The position numbers were made by a program, and so were the translations under genes. A DNA stretch of 64,000 nt from Tulasnella sp. 424 (lineage: Eukaryota > Basidiomycota > Agaricomycetes > Cantharellales > Tulasnellaceae), in NCBI GenBank assembly GCA_019633425.1, contig WSUB01000012.1, positions 338,371-402,370 of the forward strand. Direction: 5' to 3'. The notes under the pieces are model-generated. The model was not told the origin of the DNA. It did not search any database and saw only the letters and a list, made by a program, of their open reading frames with translations. Below, piece after piece: positions 1-9,976 of the stretch (its first letter is position 1; every line of letters begins with the position of its first letter).

Positions 1-847
1 GAATGGGAAACTTAGACGGAAAATCTGGGAAAAAACCCCTTTTCCAAGTGAGACAGGAATAAAAGATTCCGGGACCTGGGGTGTGCACCTGGGAATGTGT
101 TGCAAAATCATGTAAAGAAATAACAGAAAACTTCCAGATTACCGAGCCACTTGGATTTTCCTCCCTTGCACCAGAAAGTCTTTCAACAGCCTCACAGTAA
201 AACCTTTCTGGTTTCGAGCCTCACAGTGTTAGCTCCGGCGCGAGCTCCTCCGTCTCCTTCGCTTCGTTTTCCATCCGCAGCAACACTACATCCGTGAGCC
301 TAGTGTTTTGGATTAGACGCCTTCTAATATTGTTCCCCACATCACATTATCCCAAAAGTGGGTGAACGTCCCTGATCGAAGAGTCGTGACGTCAACGGTC
401 GGCGGGCTTAAGTCTCGGTTTTCCCGTCCGATGGGATAGACGGTGTTCCTCGTACTCACCGGAGTGTGGCCTGGTCTGAGGGTCATGACGTCGTGATCCG
501 CGTTCAAATCCTGGTTCACCCATCTCGATTGCACTCCTTCCCGGTGGCTCCCCGAGGGCGGGGGAAAATCTAGATATCGGGGGAACAGTTCGCCACACCG
601 TGTCCTGCCACGACTCCTTCGTATCCCGCCCAAAGTAAACTGGGACCAGTATACAGGCGGCAACAGAATCTAATTATTTGAGCTTTTGTATTTACAGTAA
701 AGCCATGATTAATACAGTAATACATACCCCCTTTCAATTTTCTTTTGTCCGCTGAATGCTAACAGGTTGTTTGTCTAAGAAACGTTCAGTCCGGCTCAAA
801 ATCCCTCATCGCTTGCCCATGATGCTTGATCTCACTCTCAAGTAATG
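1..847. other. No gene recognised
   Basis: I see no supported protein-coding gene here. Open frames at 313-663 and 392-598 on the minus strand match no family I recognise. The stretch 459-520 resembles a tRNA-derived pol III promoter, with an A-box-like TGGCCTGGTCTGAG followed by a B-box-like GTTCAAATCC and then a tRNA-like GGTTCACC. It does not fold into a complete tRNA that I can verify, so I do not call a tRNA gene. Confidence 0.5.
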
Positions 848-965
848 CAAGCTCCTTTGCCCCGGCTTCCTCGGTCCATTCCCTCCGGAGCTTCGTCCTC
901 TCCTAGAGCTACCACGTCAAGATCACAACCGTCGCAAAAGAAACTCGTGGCCGGGCGGAAGGCGG
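848..965 (+). pseudogene. PXA-domain gene, short relic A
   Basis: About 115 bases are near-identical in two blocks to the better preserved PXA gene at 9977-11680. The first block matches its serine/proline-rich N-terminus (GCAAGCTCCTTTGCCCC onward). The second matches the segment encoding VVKETRGRV of the PXA domain. Everything between the blocks is deleted. It is a non-functional fragment and the first of three copies of the same sequence in this region. Confidence 0.65.
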
Positions 966-1039
966 ACTAAGTACGCCTACCACTGAACCTTTTCTTTTCG
1001 AGCGCTCAATTTAACCTTTTTGTCAACTGCCTTGAATTC

Positions 1040-2296
1040 CTGGTAGCACCGGAGGAACCACGACGACGATAGCTTCCACCCAAGTCCACGACGACAACAA
1101 CGACGACGACCCCAACGAAAAGCACCAATATGACGAGTACTGCCAATGGAGGCCCAAACAACTGTCTAACTCGCTCATCAGTCTCTAAACTCAACTCATA
1201 TTCGGCGAGAGCGCGCCCGTCCAGAACGCTGCCGATTATCCTCGGAAGCAGATCTTCCTTGATCCAGGACTACGAGGGTGGCATCCATCCACCGAACCCA
1301 GCAAGCGTCGCCGGGTCTGTCATCAAGGCTGGCACGATTGGTACGCTCACCGTTCCGGCCAATAACCTGGAAGCTCCGTCCGCTGGTGGCTGGCCCTTGG
1401 TTATTGTTTCTGAAAGGGGAAGCATTCCTATCCCGGCTGGTGTAAGTGAAGGATACCTCCCTTTTGCGTGCACCGCGGGGACACGTTTATTGACTTGGTC
1501 GCTTCGTTGGTACATAGACTGCAACTCTCGACGACCCATGCTCGACCGTCGCCCAGCAAACCGATACCAGCCGCGGCAAGGGTCTCTGCTACAACATCGC
1601 TGGCTCCAACCATAGCGCCTCTGCAAAGATGGTATGAGCCTGGTGTGTCTCCCGGGTCATCGACGTCCTCGGATCCACCCCCTTCGCTCAGATCAACACC
1701 CCCAGCTCGCCGTCACGGGTTGCTCTCGTGGCGGCAAAGGCGCCCTCATGGCCTGTGCCTTTGAAACCCGTATTGCCCTCTCCACCCTTCAAGAATCCGA
1801 CTCCGGAGGTTACGCGTGCCCGTGTTTCAGCAGATACGAAGAATCCCAAGGCAGCTCTGTCCAAACCGCCATTGAAATCGTCGGCGAGAACGTCTGGTTC
1901 AGCTCCAACTCCAACAACTACGTGAACAACTTGAACCAGCTACCTTACGACCACAACTTGTTCATTGCCTTGGCCGCTCCTCGCGATATAATCTCGTACG
2001 GAAACACGAACTAAGTCTGGCTCAGTACACTATAGCTAGCTATGGTTTCCAGAACGTAGCGCGGACTGTATGGTAGGCGCTTAGCGTCCCCGACAACCTC
2101 GGCTTTGAGCACGTTGGCCATCATTCGCACTGCACTTGTTCATCAAGCCTTACGCCCACGCTCAATGCGTTCTTCAACAGGTTCCTCCTCGGTCAAAGCG
2201 TCAGCACGAGCTACTAGTGGACTAACAACCGATTCAACGGCAGGACCTGGACTGCGCCCAACTGGATGGACTGGACCACGCCGACCCTCAACTAAA
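1040..2296 (+). pseudogene. CE15 glucuronoyl methylesterase, broken
   Basis: Conceptual translation in shifting frames follows the carbohydrate-esterase family 15 fold, whose members cleave ester links between lignin and 4-O-methyl-glucuronic acid of xylan outside the cell. Readable in order: GSIPIPAGV near 1420-1440, GSNHSAS near 1605, VSRVIDVL near 1645-1670, the nucleophile motif GCSRGGKGA near 1717-1743, ALSTLQES with the acid residue near 1780, VQTAIEIVGENVWF near 1860-1890, then VPDNLGFEHVGHHSHC carrying the catalytic His near 2090-2140, and the typical end WMDWTTPTLN near 2267-2296. A threonine-rich linker-like stretch precedes it (GSTGGTTTT near 1048), suggesting a lost cellulose-binding module. 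Lesions: a frameshift between about 1690 and 1705, a stop at 2012-2014 (family has an aromatic residue nearby) and a stop in place of Glu near 2074. All three catalytic residues survive, so decay seems recent. Confidence 0.82.
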
Positions 2297-2398
2297 CCGG
2301 TAGGTCGAAAGTGACCTGATACTCAGAGAGTGAGGCTGACGGATACCTCGACCCCGCATTCTCAGGGTAGATCGAAGCCAAATACGACTCTTGGAGAG

Positions 2399-3830
2399 TT
2401 ATTTAGTCTTCTGTTTGTCGCTTTTCCAATAATATATCCTCGATTTGGCCGAGTGATTGGCCTGCAATCCTGTTGGGGACGACCTCCTCACTGATCGTTA
2501 AAAGCCCGACTTTTCTGGTGCTCAGTTGAGTCCTTAGAAACCTCCATGGAGGCTTTGCTTCAAAAATTGATATGACTAAAGAAATGATAAGGGAATAAGT
2601 CAAACTGAGCTAGGTTGAAAGCTTTGCTCCATGTAGTTACGATTGGGCTTTCGTTAGCGGCTGGTGAGTCCTGGCCCTTTCGTGCGATTCTGAAGTCTCC
2701 ACGATCTATTTATTGAGAAAGTGCGGATGGTGGTAGGAGATTTCCTCTCCAGACCGAACGATACGGGGAAGCCCAATCAATGGACGCCATTAGATCCCAG
2801 CGCTGAGAGTCAAAATATATCAAGCAAAATTCCTATGCAAGCGAAATTACTGTAGCCATCTGTTTCCAAGAAAAAACCCGACGCCCTATCTCTTCCAGCT
2901 CATGAACACGTTCGTTGTCAGAGTACATCTTTCACCGGACTCTCGCATCTGCCTAGCTCTTAAAATGCCGTTCCTGAAGACCCAAATGAAACCCACAAAC
3001 TCTCCTCCCAGTCGCTAAGATAGATATCTATTAGTATGCATGACGATATAATCGCAAGAACAAAAACATACTGGTAGCTTTGTTGCTGAGCCTCGGTCCA
3101 TACTAGACTTTCTTCGTCTGCTGCTCCTTGCTGTCCTATTTGTGTCATCTCTCGCTCTTCCGTTTCGGCCGTGGAGGTTCGTTGTGCTTGAACGATCGTT
3201 GATCCTGCTTCAGCAGGCACGGACCCTTCAGGCGTTAAGGTGTCGTCTGGCAAGAGGTCTATTGTTCTAACCAGGGGTGCTCCTGTCATGTGCCAGGAGC
3301 CGGAAAGGAGGGGGTCCGGTGCAAATGCCGGCGACTTGGACAGTATCCATCGGATACTATTCTGTGCATGTCACGTGACGTTAGGGTTTTCGCCCGAGCT
3401 GGAAGATTGATCTTACCTCGGCGGATGTTTTCTTGTCAGCCCCATGACATTTCTGGATTTTCCAAGGTTGATGTTTATTTATTTTCTTGCGTATTTCTCT
3501 GATTGTCAACGAGTGTGCATCGGCGTCCTGGAGCGCTGCTCTAATCGCGCACACCACGAGATGTGAACAGGCGTACACAAGAGTGCTTACTGAAAGACTT
3601 ACGCTATGAACAGGATCATGGGTACTCTACGCTTGCTTTCGGGCTCAACTAGGTCACGAAGTTTGGGTATTGGCATGGGGAGGGCACAATCAGGGAACGA
3701 GTTCTGGGGGTGGAGTGACTAACCGTCTCTACCTATATAGAATCCCAAGTGCCTTGATCTTACTTAGGATTTAAGTTACACGTGTTATTGACATGGCAAT
3801 TTGCTTTTGTGACCAAACCCTGCGGTATAT
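2399..3830. repeat. Duplicated 1.4 kb block, copy 1
   Basis: This block is homologous to 5697-7225 over its whole length, including the introns and flanks of the small minus-strand gene inside it. The left edge is sharp: similarity starts at TTATTTAG (2399) and the sequence to its left is unrelated in the two copies (CE15 pseudogene here, truncated PXA gene there). The right edge fades after the shared CGTGTTAT..CAATTTGCTTTTG motif near 3785-3815. No terminal repeats were seen. Confidence 0.75.
2960..3676 (-). CDS. Small forkhead-like winged-helix protein, copy 1
   Basis: Four exons on the minus strand: 3603-3676, 3417-3540, 3072-3361 and 2960-3014. All junctions are GT..AG and stay in frame, giving about 180 residues starting MPIPKLRDLVEP and ending GSSGTAF. 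Donors are GTAAGT, GTAAGA and GTATGT. Residues about 20-80 look like a divergent forkhead domain: a helix (MILFIAAALQ), LTIREIRKKINKHQPW in the place of the usual LTLxxIYxxIxxxFP, and NSIRWILSKSPAF in the place of the recognition helix NSIRHNLSLNxxF. If so, it would be a nuclear DNA-binding protein. The second half is polar, rich in T/E/Q, and has no domain I recognise. A paralogue with identical exon lengths for exons 1-3 lies at 6247-6969. The forkhead assignment is inference from motif spacing; the exon structure is directly seen. Confidence 0.68.
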
Positions 3831-4799
3831 TGGGAAGGACCGTACTCCTCACAGGTAGACTCTCTCTGCGCTCACATATAAAGTTGTTACGTTACCCCAT
3901 AGGCGGATCACGTGACCTATGTAAGTACCAACAGACTGGTAACTAGCAACTCGAAACATAACGGCGTGCCCGCTACGTTAGAGGATCGTATTGGATTATG
4001 GAGTGCATTGGGGGACGCTGTGATCAATTAATACCCAGACTGTAGGTAGGTAGGTAGGTACTGTAGTGATGGGAACCAATTGTCCTGGCTCGATATCGAT
4101 ATTTGTGTCAAGATGTCGTTTCGATATCATATGTAAGCAACCCCTACGGATTTAGCGGCCCTAAAGGTCACTCTCGCTATCGAAACTGGCCCTCTGACCA
4201 CTTCTACCTCATTTACAACCACGCCGACGCTCGGTAAGTAGCTATATCACCTCTTCACAGCTATTGTGCAGTCGAGGTACGATTTTTCCTCTTAAAATGG
4301 GCCGATACCCTTATCCTCCAAATTTATACGTTTTGTTTCCTATGTAATGTCCCTTGATGACCGATATCCACCAAAAGTAGAATTACAGTATATGAGTGAG
4401 TTTTCAAAGCACAGATGTACTCGCTTGGACTGGGTGGTGGGGGAGAATCGCAGGTAGGGAGTGCTCGCAAATCATCCTTGTCGGAAAAAGAAACAAAAGC
4501 AACCTTGTTTGCAGATATGTTATTCAAGCTACATAAATGCCTGGTCTCCTGACATGCACTAGAGACGAAAAGCCTGGCAAAATAGAAGAGGAACGGGTCT
4601 TACACGTGCGGGCTTGGAATCAGGCTCTGAGGCGCGCGTCGCGCGCCCATTTTTTCAAGGTGAAAGCACTAATGTACGCGGAGAATCACCCGAGAGCTAA
4701 TATAGTAGTGGTGGTACATATTGGGGTTTGGAGCTTCTCTTTGAATTCCATCCACACTGCCCTCCACTGTACTTGGGCCTACGAGGCTGTGTGACTATA
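3831..4799. other. No gene recognised
   Basis: No supported gene. Features seen are four tandem GTAG units near 4045-4062, a cluster of CGATATC/GATATC-type sites near 4090-4130, and a perfect GC palindrome GGCGCGCGTCGCGCGCC at 4631-4647. Open frames at 4324-4527 (minus) and 4537-4794 (plus) resemble nothing I know. Confidence 0.45.
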
Positions 4800-5696
4800 T
4801 CGCCGCTCTCCGAGAAGTCCTGGTCACAGCGCTGGTCCAGGTCAGCCAGCTCTCATCTCATTCGCTAAAGAAGATTATCCTGCTCAAAGCCTCTCAGGGT
4901 TCTACTCTGCCACAACTAGAGGAGACTATGATTAAAATTGTATTTTGACCCCCCGTTTTCAGTGAGCAGCGTCACTACCAAGGATTAGATGCCGGAGGGG
5001 GAGATGGACATCCATTGCAGTTATTTACATCAGCTACTCTCACGACTTATTTCGCGACAACCACCACCTCCGATTCGACCAAAGTCTTCCCGCGATCTCT
5101 CACTGGTTTTGGTACCTGGGGCAGCTTACCACGACCCAATTTCAGGCTCCGTGGAGTGTCGGGAGTGGGCAAGAAACTGTGCTCCGGTCTTTCCAACCTA
5201 CCCGAAAAGCCAAACCACCCAACGCAAGCTCCTTCGCCTCAGGTCCCTCAGTCCATTCGCTCCGGAGCTTCGTCCTCGCTTACAGGTGCCCCGCCTCTAG
5301 ACCGAGTCGTGAAGCAAGTCGACGGGACAGCTCCGACCTTGGCTCACCAACCCCTGCCCTCCCCCTCACCACGCCAGACCATCTCGTCCTAAACGACCAA
5401 ATCTACAAATTCCTCGCACTTGCTCTTTGAGCTTTGTCCTGACCTTGTAGAGCAGGCTATACCCAAAGGACAAGGAATTCCTACCACAAATCCCCAAGGA
5501 CGTCCAGCATTTCATAAAGAAACCCGTAGCTGGGTGGCGGCCGAACGGGAGGATTGGTTAGCGGGGATGCTCCCCAGCTATGGGAGCGCTGGAGACTTGG
5601 TCAAGGTGTTCCATCAACTCCAACCGCACATTGCAGTGCGAGTCGGAGACGAACAAGGAGCACCGATTGGGTTGGAGAGCGCTTTGGACCCGGTCT
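4800..5696 (+). pseudogene. PXA-domain gene, truncated relic B
   Basis: This segment is homologous to 9160-10560, including the upstream non-coding part (CAGGTCAGCCAGCTC near 4842). The coding remnant runs from about 5170 and includes the reading LNDQIYKFLALAL and AGDLVKVFHQLQPHIAVRV near 5595-5645. It lacks the roughly 23 codons that in the better copy lie between LAG and YGSAGD, and it has frame breaks before 5420. It stops abruptly at 5696, where the duplicated block of 5697-7225 begins, so the C-terminal half of the PXA domain and the membrane segment are missing. It cannot make a full PXA protein. Confidence 0.7.
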
Positions 5697-7225
5697 TATT
5701 TAGCCTTCTGTCTGTCGCTCTTCTGAATTATATATCATCGATTTGGCTGGGTGATTGGTCTGCAATTCTGTTGGACTCTTCAACGACCATTAACGCCCCG
5801 GGCCGACCTTTCTAGTGCTGAGCTGATCCAAAGACGCCTCTTTACTTATGACGAACAGCAAAGCAAATGGCATGGCAACAAGCTAAGCTGACCTGGGTTG
5901 AAAGAGTTGTGCCATGGAATTGCGATCAAGCTATCGGTAGCGGTTGGAGAGATTTTTCGCTGCGATTCTGGAGTCTCTGCGATCTCTTTATCGCGAAATT
6001 GGGCTGCGTATGTACTGATGTTAGGGGATCTCCTCAGGACCGAACGAGTTGGGGCAGCCCAACGAATAGACGCCATTAGATACAGCGATGAGAGTCAGAG
6101 AATATCAAGCACAAGTTCGACGCCAGCGAAATTACAGTAACCGTCGTTTTGAAGGAAAAGACGTACGCCCTTTCTCTGTCCAGTTCAAGGACACAGGTTC
6201 ATTGTCAGAGTACATATTTCATCTGATCCTTCAACCTGCCTGGCTCTTAAAGATTCGTTCCTGAAGACCCAAATGAAACCCACAAACTCTCCTCCCAGTC
6301 GCTAAGATCGATATGTATTAGCACGCATGGAGATACAACAACCAGAACAAAACATACTGAAAGCTTTGCTGCTGTGCCTCAGTCCATACTTGAATTTCTG
6401 CACCCACTGATCCTTGCCGTTCTGCTTGTGTTATCTCTTGATTTTCCGTTTCGGCCACGAAGGTTCGTCGTGCTGGAGGGGTTGCTGACCTTGCATCAAG
6501 TGGAACGAGCCTTCCGGGCGTCGAGACGTAGTTTGGCAAGAGGTCGCTGGTTCTAACCAGAGGTTCTCCGGTCATCCGCCAGGTGCCGGGAAGAAGCAGG
6601 TCCGGTGCAAATGCCGGTGACTTGGACAGTATCCAACGTATATTATTCTGTCACGTGACGTGGGTAGGTTGTCCTGAAGTAGGAGAATTATTCTTACCTC
6701 GGCAGCCGTTTTTTTGTCAGCTCCACGACATCTCTGTATTCTCCAGGGTTGATATTTTTGTATTATCTCGCGTATTTCTCCGACTGTCAGCGAATGTGGA
6801 TCGGCGTGGTGTAGCGCCGCTCTTGTTGTGGATCGCACACACCACAGCAGTGAGATAGAGACAGGCTTATACGAGGGTGCTCACTGAAGACTTACGCTAT
6901 GAACCAGATGGTAGGTATTCTGCGCTTTCTCTGGGGTTCAACGAGATCCTGAATTTTGGGTATCGGCATGGCGCAGAGGGCAATTGGGGGATGAATGAAT
7001 CCTAGGAGTGGAGTGACTAGCTATCCCCACCTATATAAAGTCCCATAGACTCTTCTAAATATTAGCATTACATTTATTTCCAGCCTTTCAGTGCATACAC
7101 GAGCCGCGTGTCTCATCTGAGGAATTTGTGGGCCCGCCGGAGCCACCTTTTGCTTTTTGCTTCTACATTGGATGAGGAAAACGCGTGTTATCAGCATGTC
7201 AATTTGCTTTTGCAATCAGATGCCA
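5697..7225. repeat. Duplicated 1.4 kb block, copy 2
   Basis: Partner of 2399-3830. The left junction is again TTATTTAG. The similarity covers the minus-strand gene at 6247-6969, its introns, its AT-rich promoter side (CTATATAAAG at about 7030-7040, TATA-like on the minus strand as CTTTATATAG) and the shared sequence near 7175-7215. Confidence 0.75.
6247..6969 (-). CDS. Small forkhead-like winged-helix protein, copy 2
   Basis: Four exons on the minus strand: 6896-6969, 6698-6821, 6358-6647 and 6247-6301. Exons 1-3 have exactly the same lengths as in the paralogue at 2960-3676 (74, 124, 290 nt) and the same phases. The product is about 180 residues, starting MPIPKIQDLVEP and ending GSSGTNL. 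The forkhead-like features are kept: LTVGEIREIIQKYQPW and NIRWILSKSPAF. Many differences between the copies are silent or conservative and both frames are uninterrupted, which argues that at least one copy was under selection after duplication. The acceptor of intron 1 is CAAG instead of TTAG. A TATA-like sequence lies about 60 bases upstream of the ATG. DNA-binding function is inferred, not shown. Confidence 0.68.
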
Positions 7226-7585
7226 CGTTACAAGGTGCAACGAAGATTTTGCGTCCCGCTCTGCTCTAGGTTGGGCGGGTCTGAATTAGCTGCTCGCCAA
7301 CTACCACCCCTTCATTGCTTTTGCTCCTTCGTAGGATCAAGAGTGTGACCCCTTTGGGCATGTCAACTTCCTTTCGTGAGCAAATGGTGTATTGCAAGAT
7401 GTCGCTGGGATTTTCTGTTCTGTTCTGTTCCGAGTTGGACGGGTAGGTAGGTAGGCCTGGATGCACTGGAGCACGAGTCGTCGCCAGCCGTGGGAAGGCA
7501 TCCCGCGAGGAAATCCTCACTCGACTAACTCCGTCCGATAGACCCCCACCCGTACCATCCATCGACCGCCGACCCACTTCCAAAA

Positions 7586-8554
7586 TTGAAAACTCGAAAA
7601 GTCAACAAACTAGCTGGCGAGCCATGTCAAAGCTCACCACCGGTGACATCGCTACCACCAACAGCAAAGATTTCAACCTGGACCGAAGCCCCCAAACCCC
7701 TCGAGGACCACCTCAATACCCATACCTCTTTCCATCTGATTTTGCCACCGGTTGGCCTCCCCTTTACTCTCGTACTCTTACACCGTGCTCGCAACATGCT
7801 ACTGCCATGGCGTTCCCTAGTTCTTCCGTCCCCCAACTGCAGCCCGTTGCTCCTTCAGCGAGAACCCTTTGGTCTCGCCGACAAAAGCGCACTGCCCTCA
7901 TTCCCCCATCCCTGCCACACCCTCCCGACAGCCATTTGGTTAACCAAAGTTCGGCCGTATCCATGCCCGTCATCAAGAGCTTGTGAAATCTAGAATTATC
8001 TAGGTCTAGCGCAAGGGACTTTTTCAGCACTGCTCACTATCTGTCCAGGAATCTCTCCGTCCCCAAACGAAACCGACTCTACACGGCGTCCCCCTTCCGA
8101 AACCAGTCCGCCACCTGCACCATCGACGTCTGCTACAACCATTCCATATTCAGACTGCGCCATTGAATCCTCTGTGGCAGCCGATCGCAACACGGCAACG
8201 GCACAAACCGTCGCCTCGGGCATCCCGCCGACGTCTCTGCCCAATCCTTTCAACAGCCATCCCAACATACCCAGAATACCACCACTGCTAGGAGGATATC
8301 AAACAACGACGTACGTCTGTGGATTCTGGTCATATAGTGAGTTCTGGTCTATCGCTACAATCCTAACCGTTGCCCGCCAGCCTCCGAGACATGAAGGTTG
8401 TAGCAAGACAGCATTATTGATACCACGCTCTCAATACTGGCTTCAGAGCTTTGGCTCTTTGATACCGACCTTTTGTCAACATCAGAACTCGGCTGTGTCA
8501 ACTCGCGGATCTTATGCACATGAAGGCGAGGGGCCACGGCCGCCTCCAAATTGA
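7586..8554 (+). CDS. Doubtful Pro/Ser/Thr-rich hypothetical protein
   Basis: Two open stretches (7586 to about 7980, and 8028-8554) can be joined across a possible intron. The donor is GTGAAA after CAAGAGCTT, and the acceptor is TTTTTCAG at about 8027. This keeps one frame and gives a protein rich in proline, serine and threonine with no domain I recognise. Codon choice is unremarkable and the low-complexity composition makes open frames likely by chance. It could equally be non-coding or a relic. From 8555 to about 9000 I see only an unrecognised 120-codon frame at 8614-8976. Confidence 0.2.
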
Positions 8555-9009
8555 AGCTCTCACCTGACATCCCGGTGTTTGGAGCCCATAAGTATGAATA
8601 AACCTATAATTGTATGGTAGAATACATTCTCCATTTCTACCAGATATCCTCCCCCTATGTTACTCTGCTCCGACAATGCGTGGACAGGCAAGCCGAACGT
8701 GGCTCGGACGAGAACGGTGACAGGGTCTTTCCGAGCGTAGAGCACTTGACAAGCAATTCAAATTCGGTTACTGATCATTATTCCAAGTCCTGGTCTTACT
8801 ATTCCCACTGCGTGACTGCGAGCGATCCCTTCGAGTTGGTCACTCGAGGCTGGGAAGGGATGCCGGCCATGCCGAACCAGGCCGCACGCGCGTCTAGGCT
8901 CGTCTTGACCATCTCAAATCAGCAGTGTTGGTTTGGGTTCCCTTTATGCGCCGAGAACCTTTTTCCAGAAAGCTAAACGCTCATCCCGTTGCACCATCAC
9001 CGAACCCGA

Positions 9010-9110
9010 GGACAAGAACTGGGGGTACTGAATACGCATCCTACCCCGGCAGCGGTTTTCTTATCAACCCCACTACATCTCTGTATCCTGACTCGAAGCC
9101 CAACGAGGAG
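9010..9110 (-). pseudogene. Forkhead-like gene, third copy, exon 2 relic
   Basis: The minus strand reads VRIQRCSGVDKKTAAGVG, clearly related to the end of exon 2 of the two intact copies (RIQRCRGADKKTAAE). The splice donor is altered and neither the first exon nor the NSIRW-containing exon was found. It is a fragment, lying directly upstream of the PXA copy C block. Confidence 0.55.
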
Positions 9111-9357
9111 ACGACGAAAGCCCGCTACGGTGGGTCCGGCGGCTCGATCATAACCACATAAGATAAAGAGAGAAATAAGTCCTTGCCACAGAGCTGGTTC
9201 CAGGTCAGCCAGCTCGCGTTTCATCCGCTAAAGAAGATCATCCTGCCCTGCTCAAAGCCTCTCATGCAGGGTCCCGCTCTGCCTAGGAGACTAAGCTCAT
9301 TAAATTGTATTCTGACTCTCCATTCTCATTGAGCGGCTTCATTACCAAGGACTAGAT

Positions 9358-9756
9358 ATGCCTCGCTTCGCTACGGCAGCGGGAGTTAGGGGAAGGATGG
9401 GCTATGAAAGGCCAAAGCGTAGAATAAAAAGGGAGTTGGGGTCAAAGCGGGGGGAAACACGAACGAAGAATGAGCGAAATAAAATACCCAATATATCATT
9501 TAGTGAAAAGGGACGGAGATTGGGATCGTTAAAAAAAGGGGGACGATCGAAAGAGGAAGAGGGTGAGTGAGGGGAGGATTGAGCAAGAAGGGACCAAGCG
9601 TCAGGTAAGAACGAAAGCGGGATGTGAGAGGAGAATGTGTGAAAGCGAGATGAGCAAAGAGAAAGAGCGAAAGGAGGATGAGCGGAGGGATCGGGAAGAG
9701 CGCAAGAACAAATAGCACCATCGCCAAGAGCGAGATATGCTTAAGAGTGTAGTTAT
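9358..9756. mobile_element. 399 bp purine-rich insertion with 5 bp target duplication
   Basis: Relic B at 4980-4995 reads GGATTAGATGCCGG without interruption. The homologous site here reads ACTAGAT, then 399 bp of strongly G/A-rich sequence, then TTAGATGCCGG. TAGAT flanks both sides (9353-9357 and 9757-9761), as expected for a 5 bp target-site duplication. The insert has no clear terminal inverted repeat and no coding frame I trust. It could be a short retroelement-derived or other non-autonomous insertion. The empty site in copy B makes the insertion itself well supported; its class is not. Confidence 0.6.
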
Positions 9757-9976
9757 TAGATGCCGGAGATGAACATCCATTGCAGTTGTTTGCTCTCACG
9801 GCTTCTTTCTCGACATCCACCACCTCCGATTTGACCAAAGTCTCCCCGCAATCTCTTACCGGTTTTGGTACTTAGGGCAGCTCACCACGACCCAATTCAG
9901 GCTCCCTGGGGTGTTGGGAGTGGGCGAGAACTGTACTCCGGTCTTTCCGACATAAGCCGAAAAGCCAAACCACGTA

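Noticed and set aside
466..520. tRNA gene
   Set aside because: The B-box and 3' acceptor-like sequence are present, but I cannot pair a 5' acceptor strand with GGTTCACC; more likely a tRNA-derived fragment.
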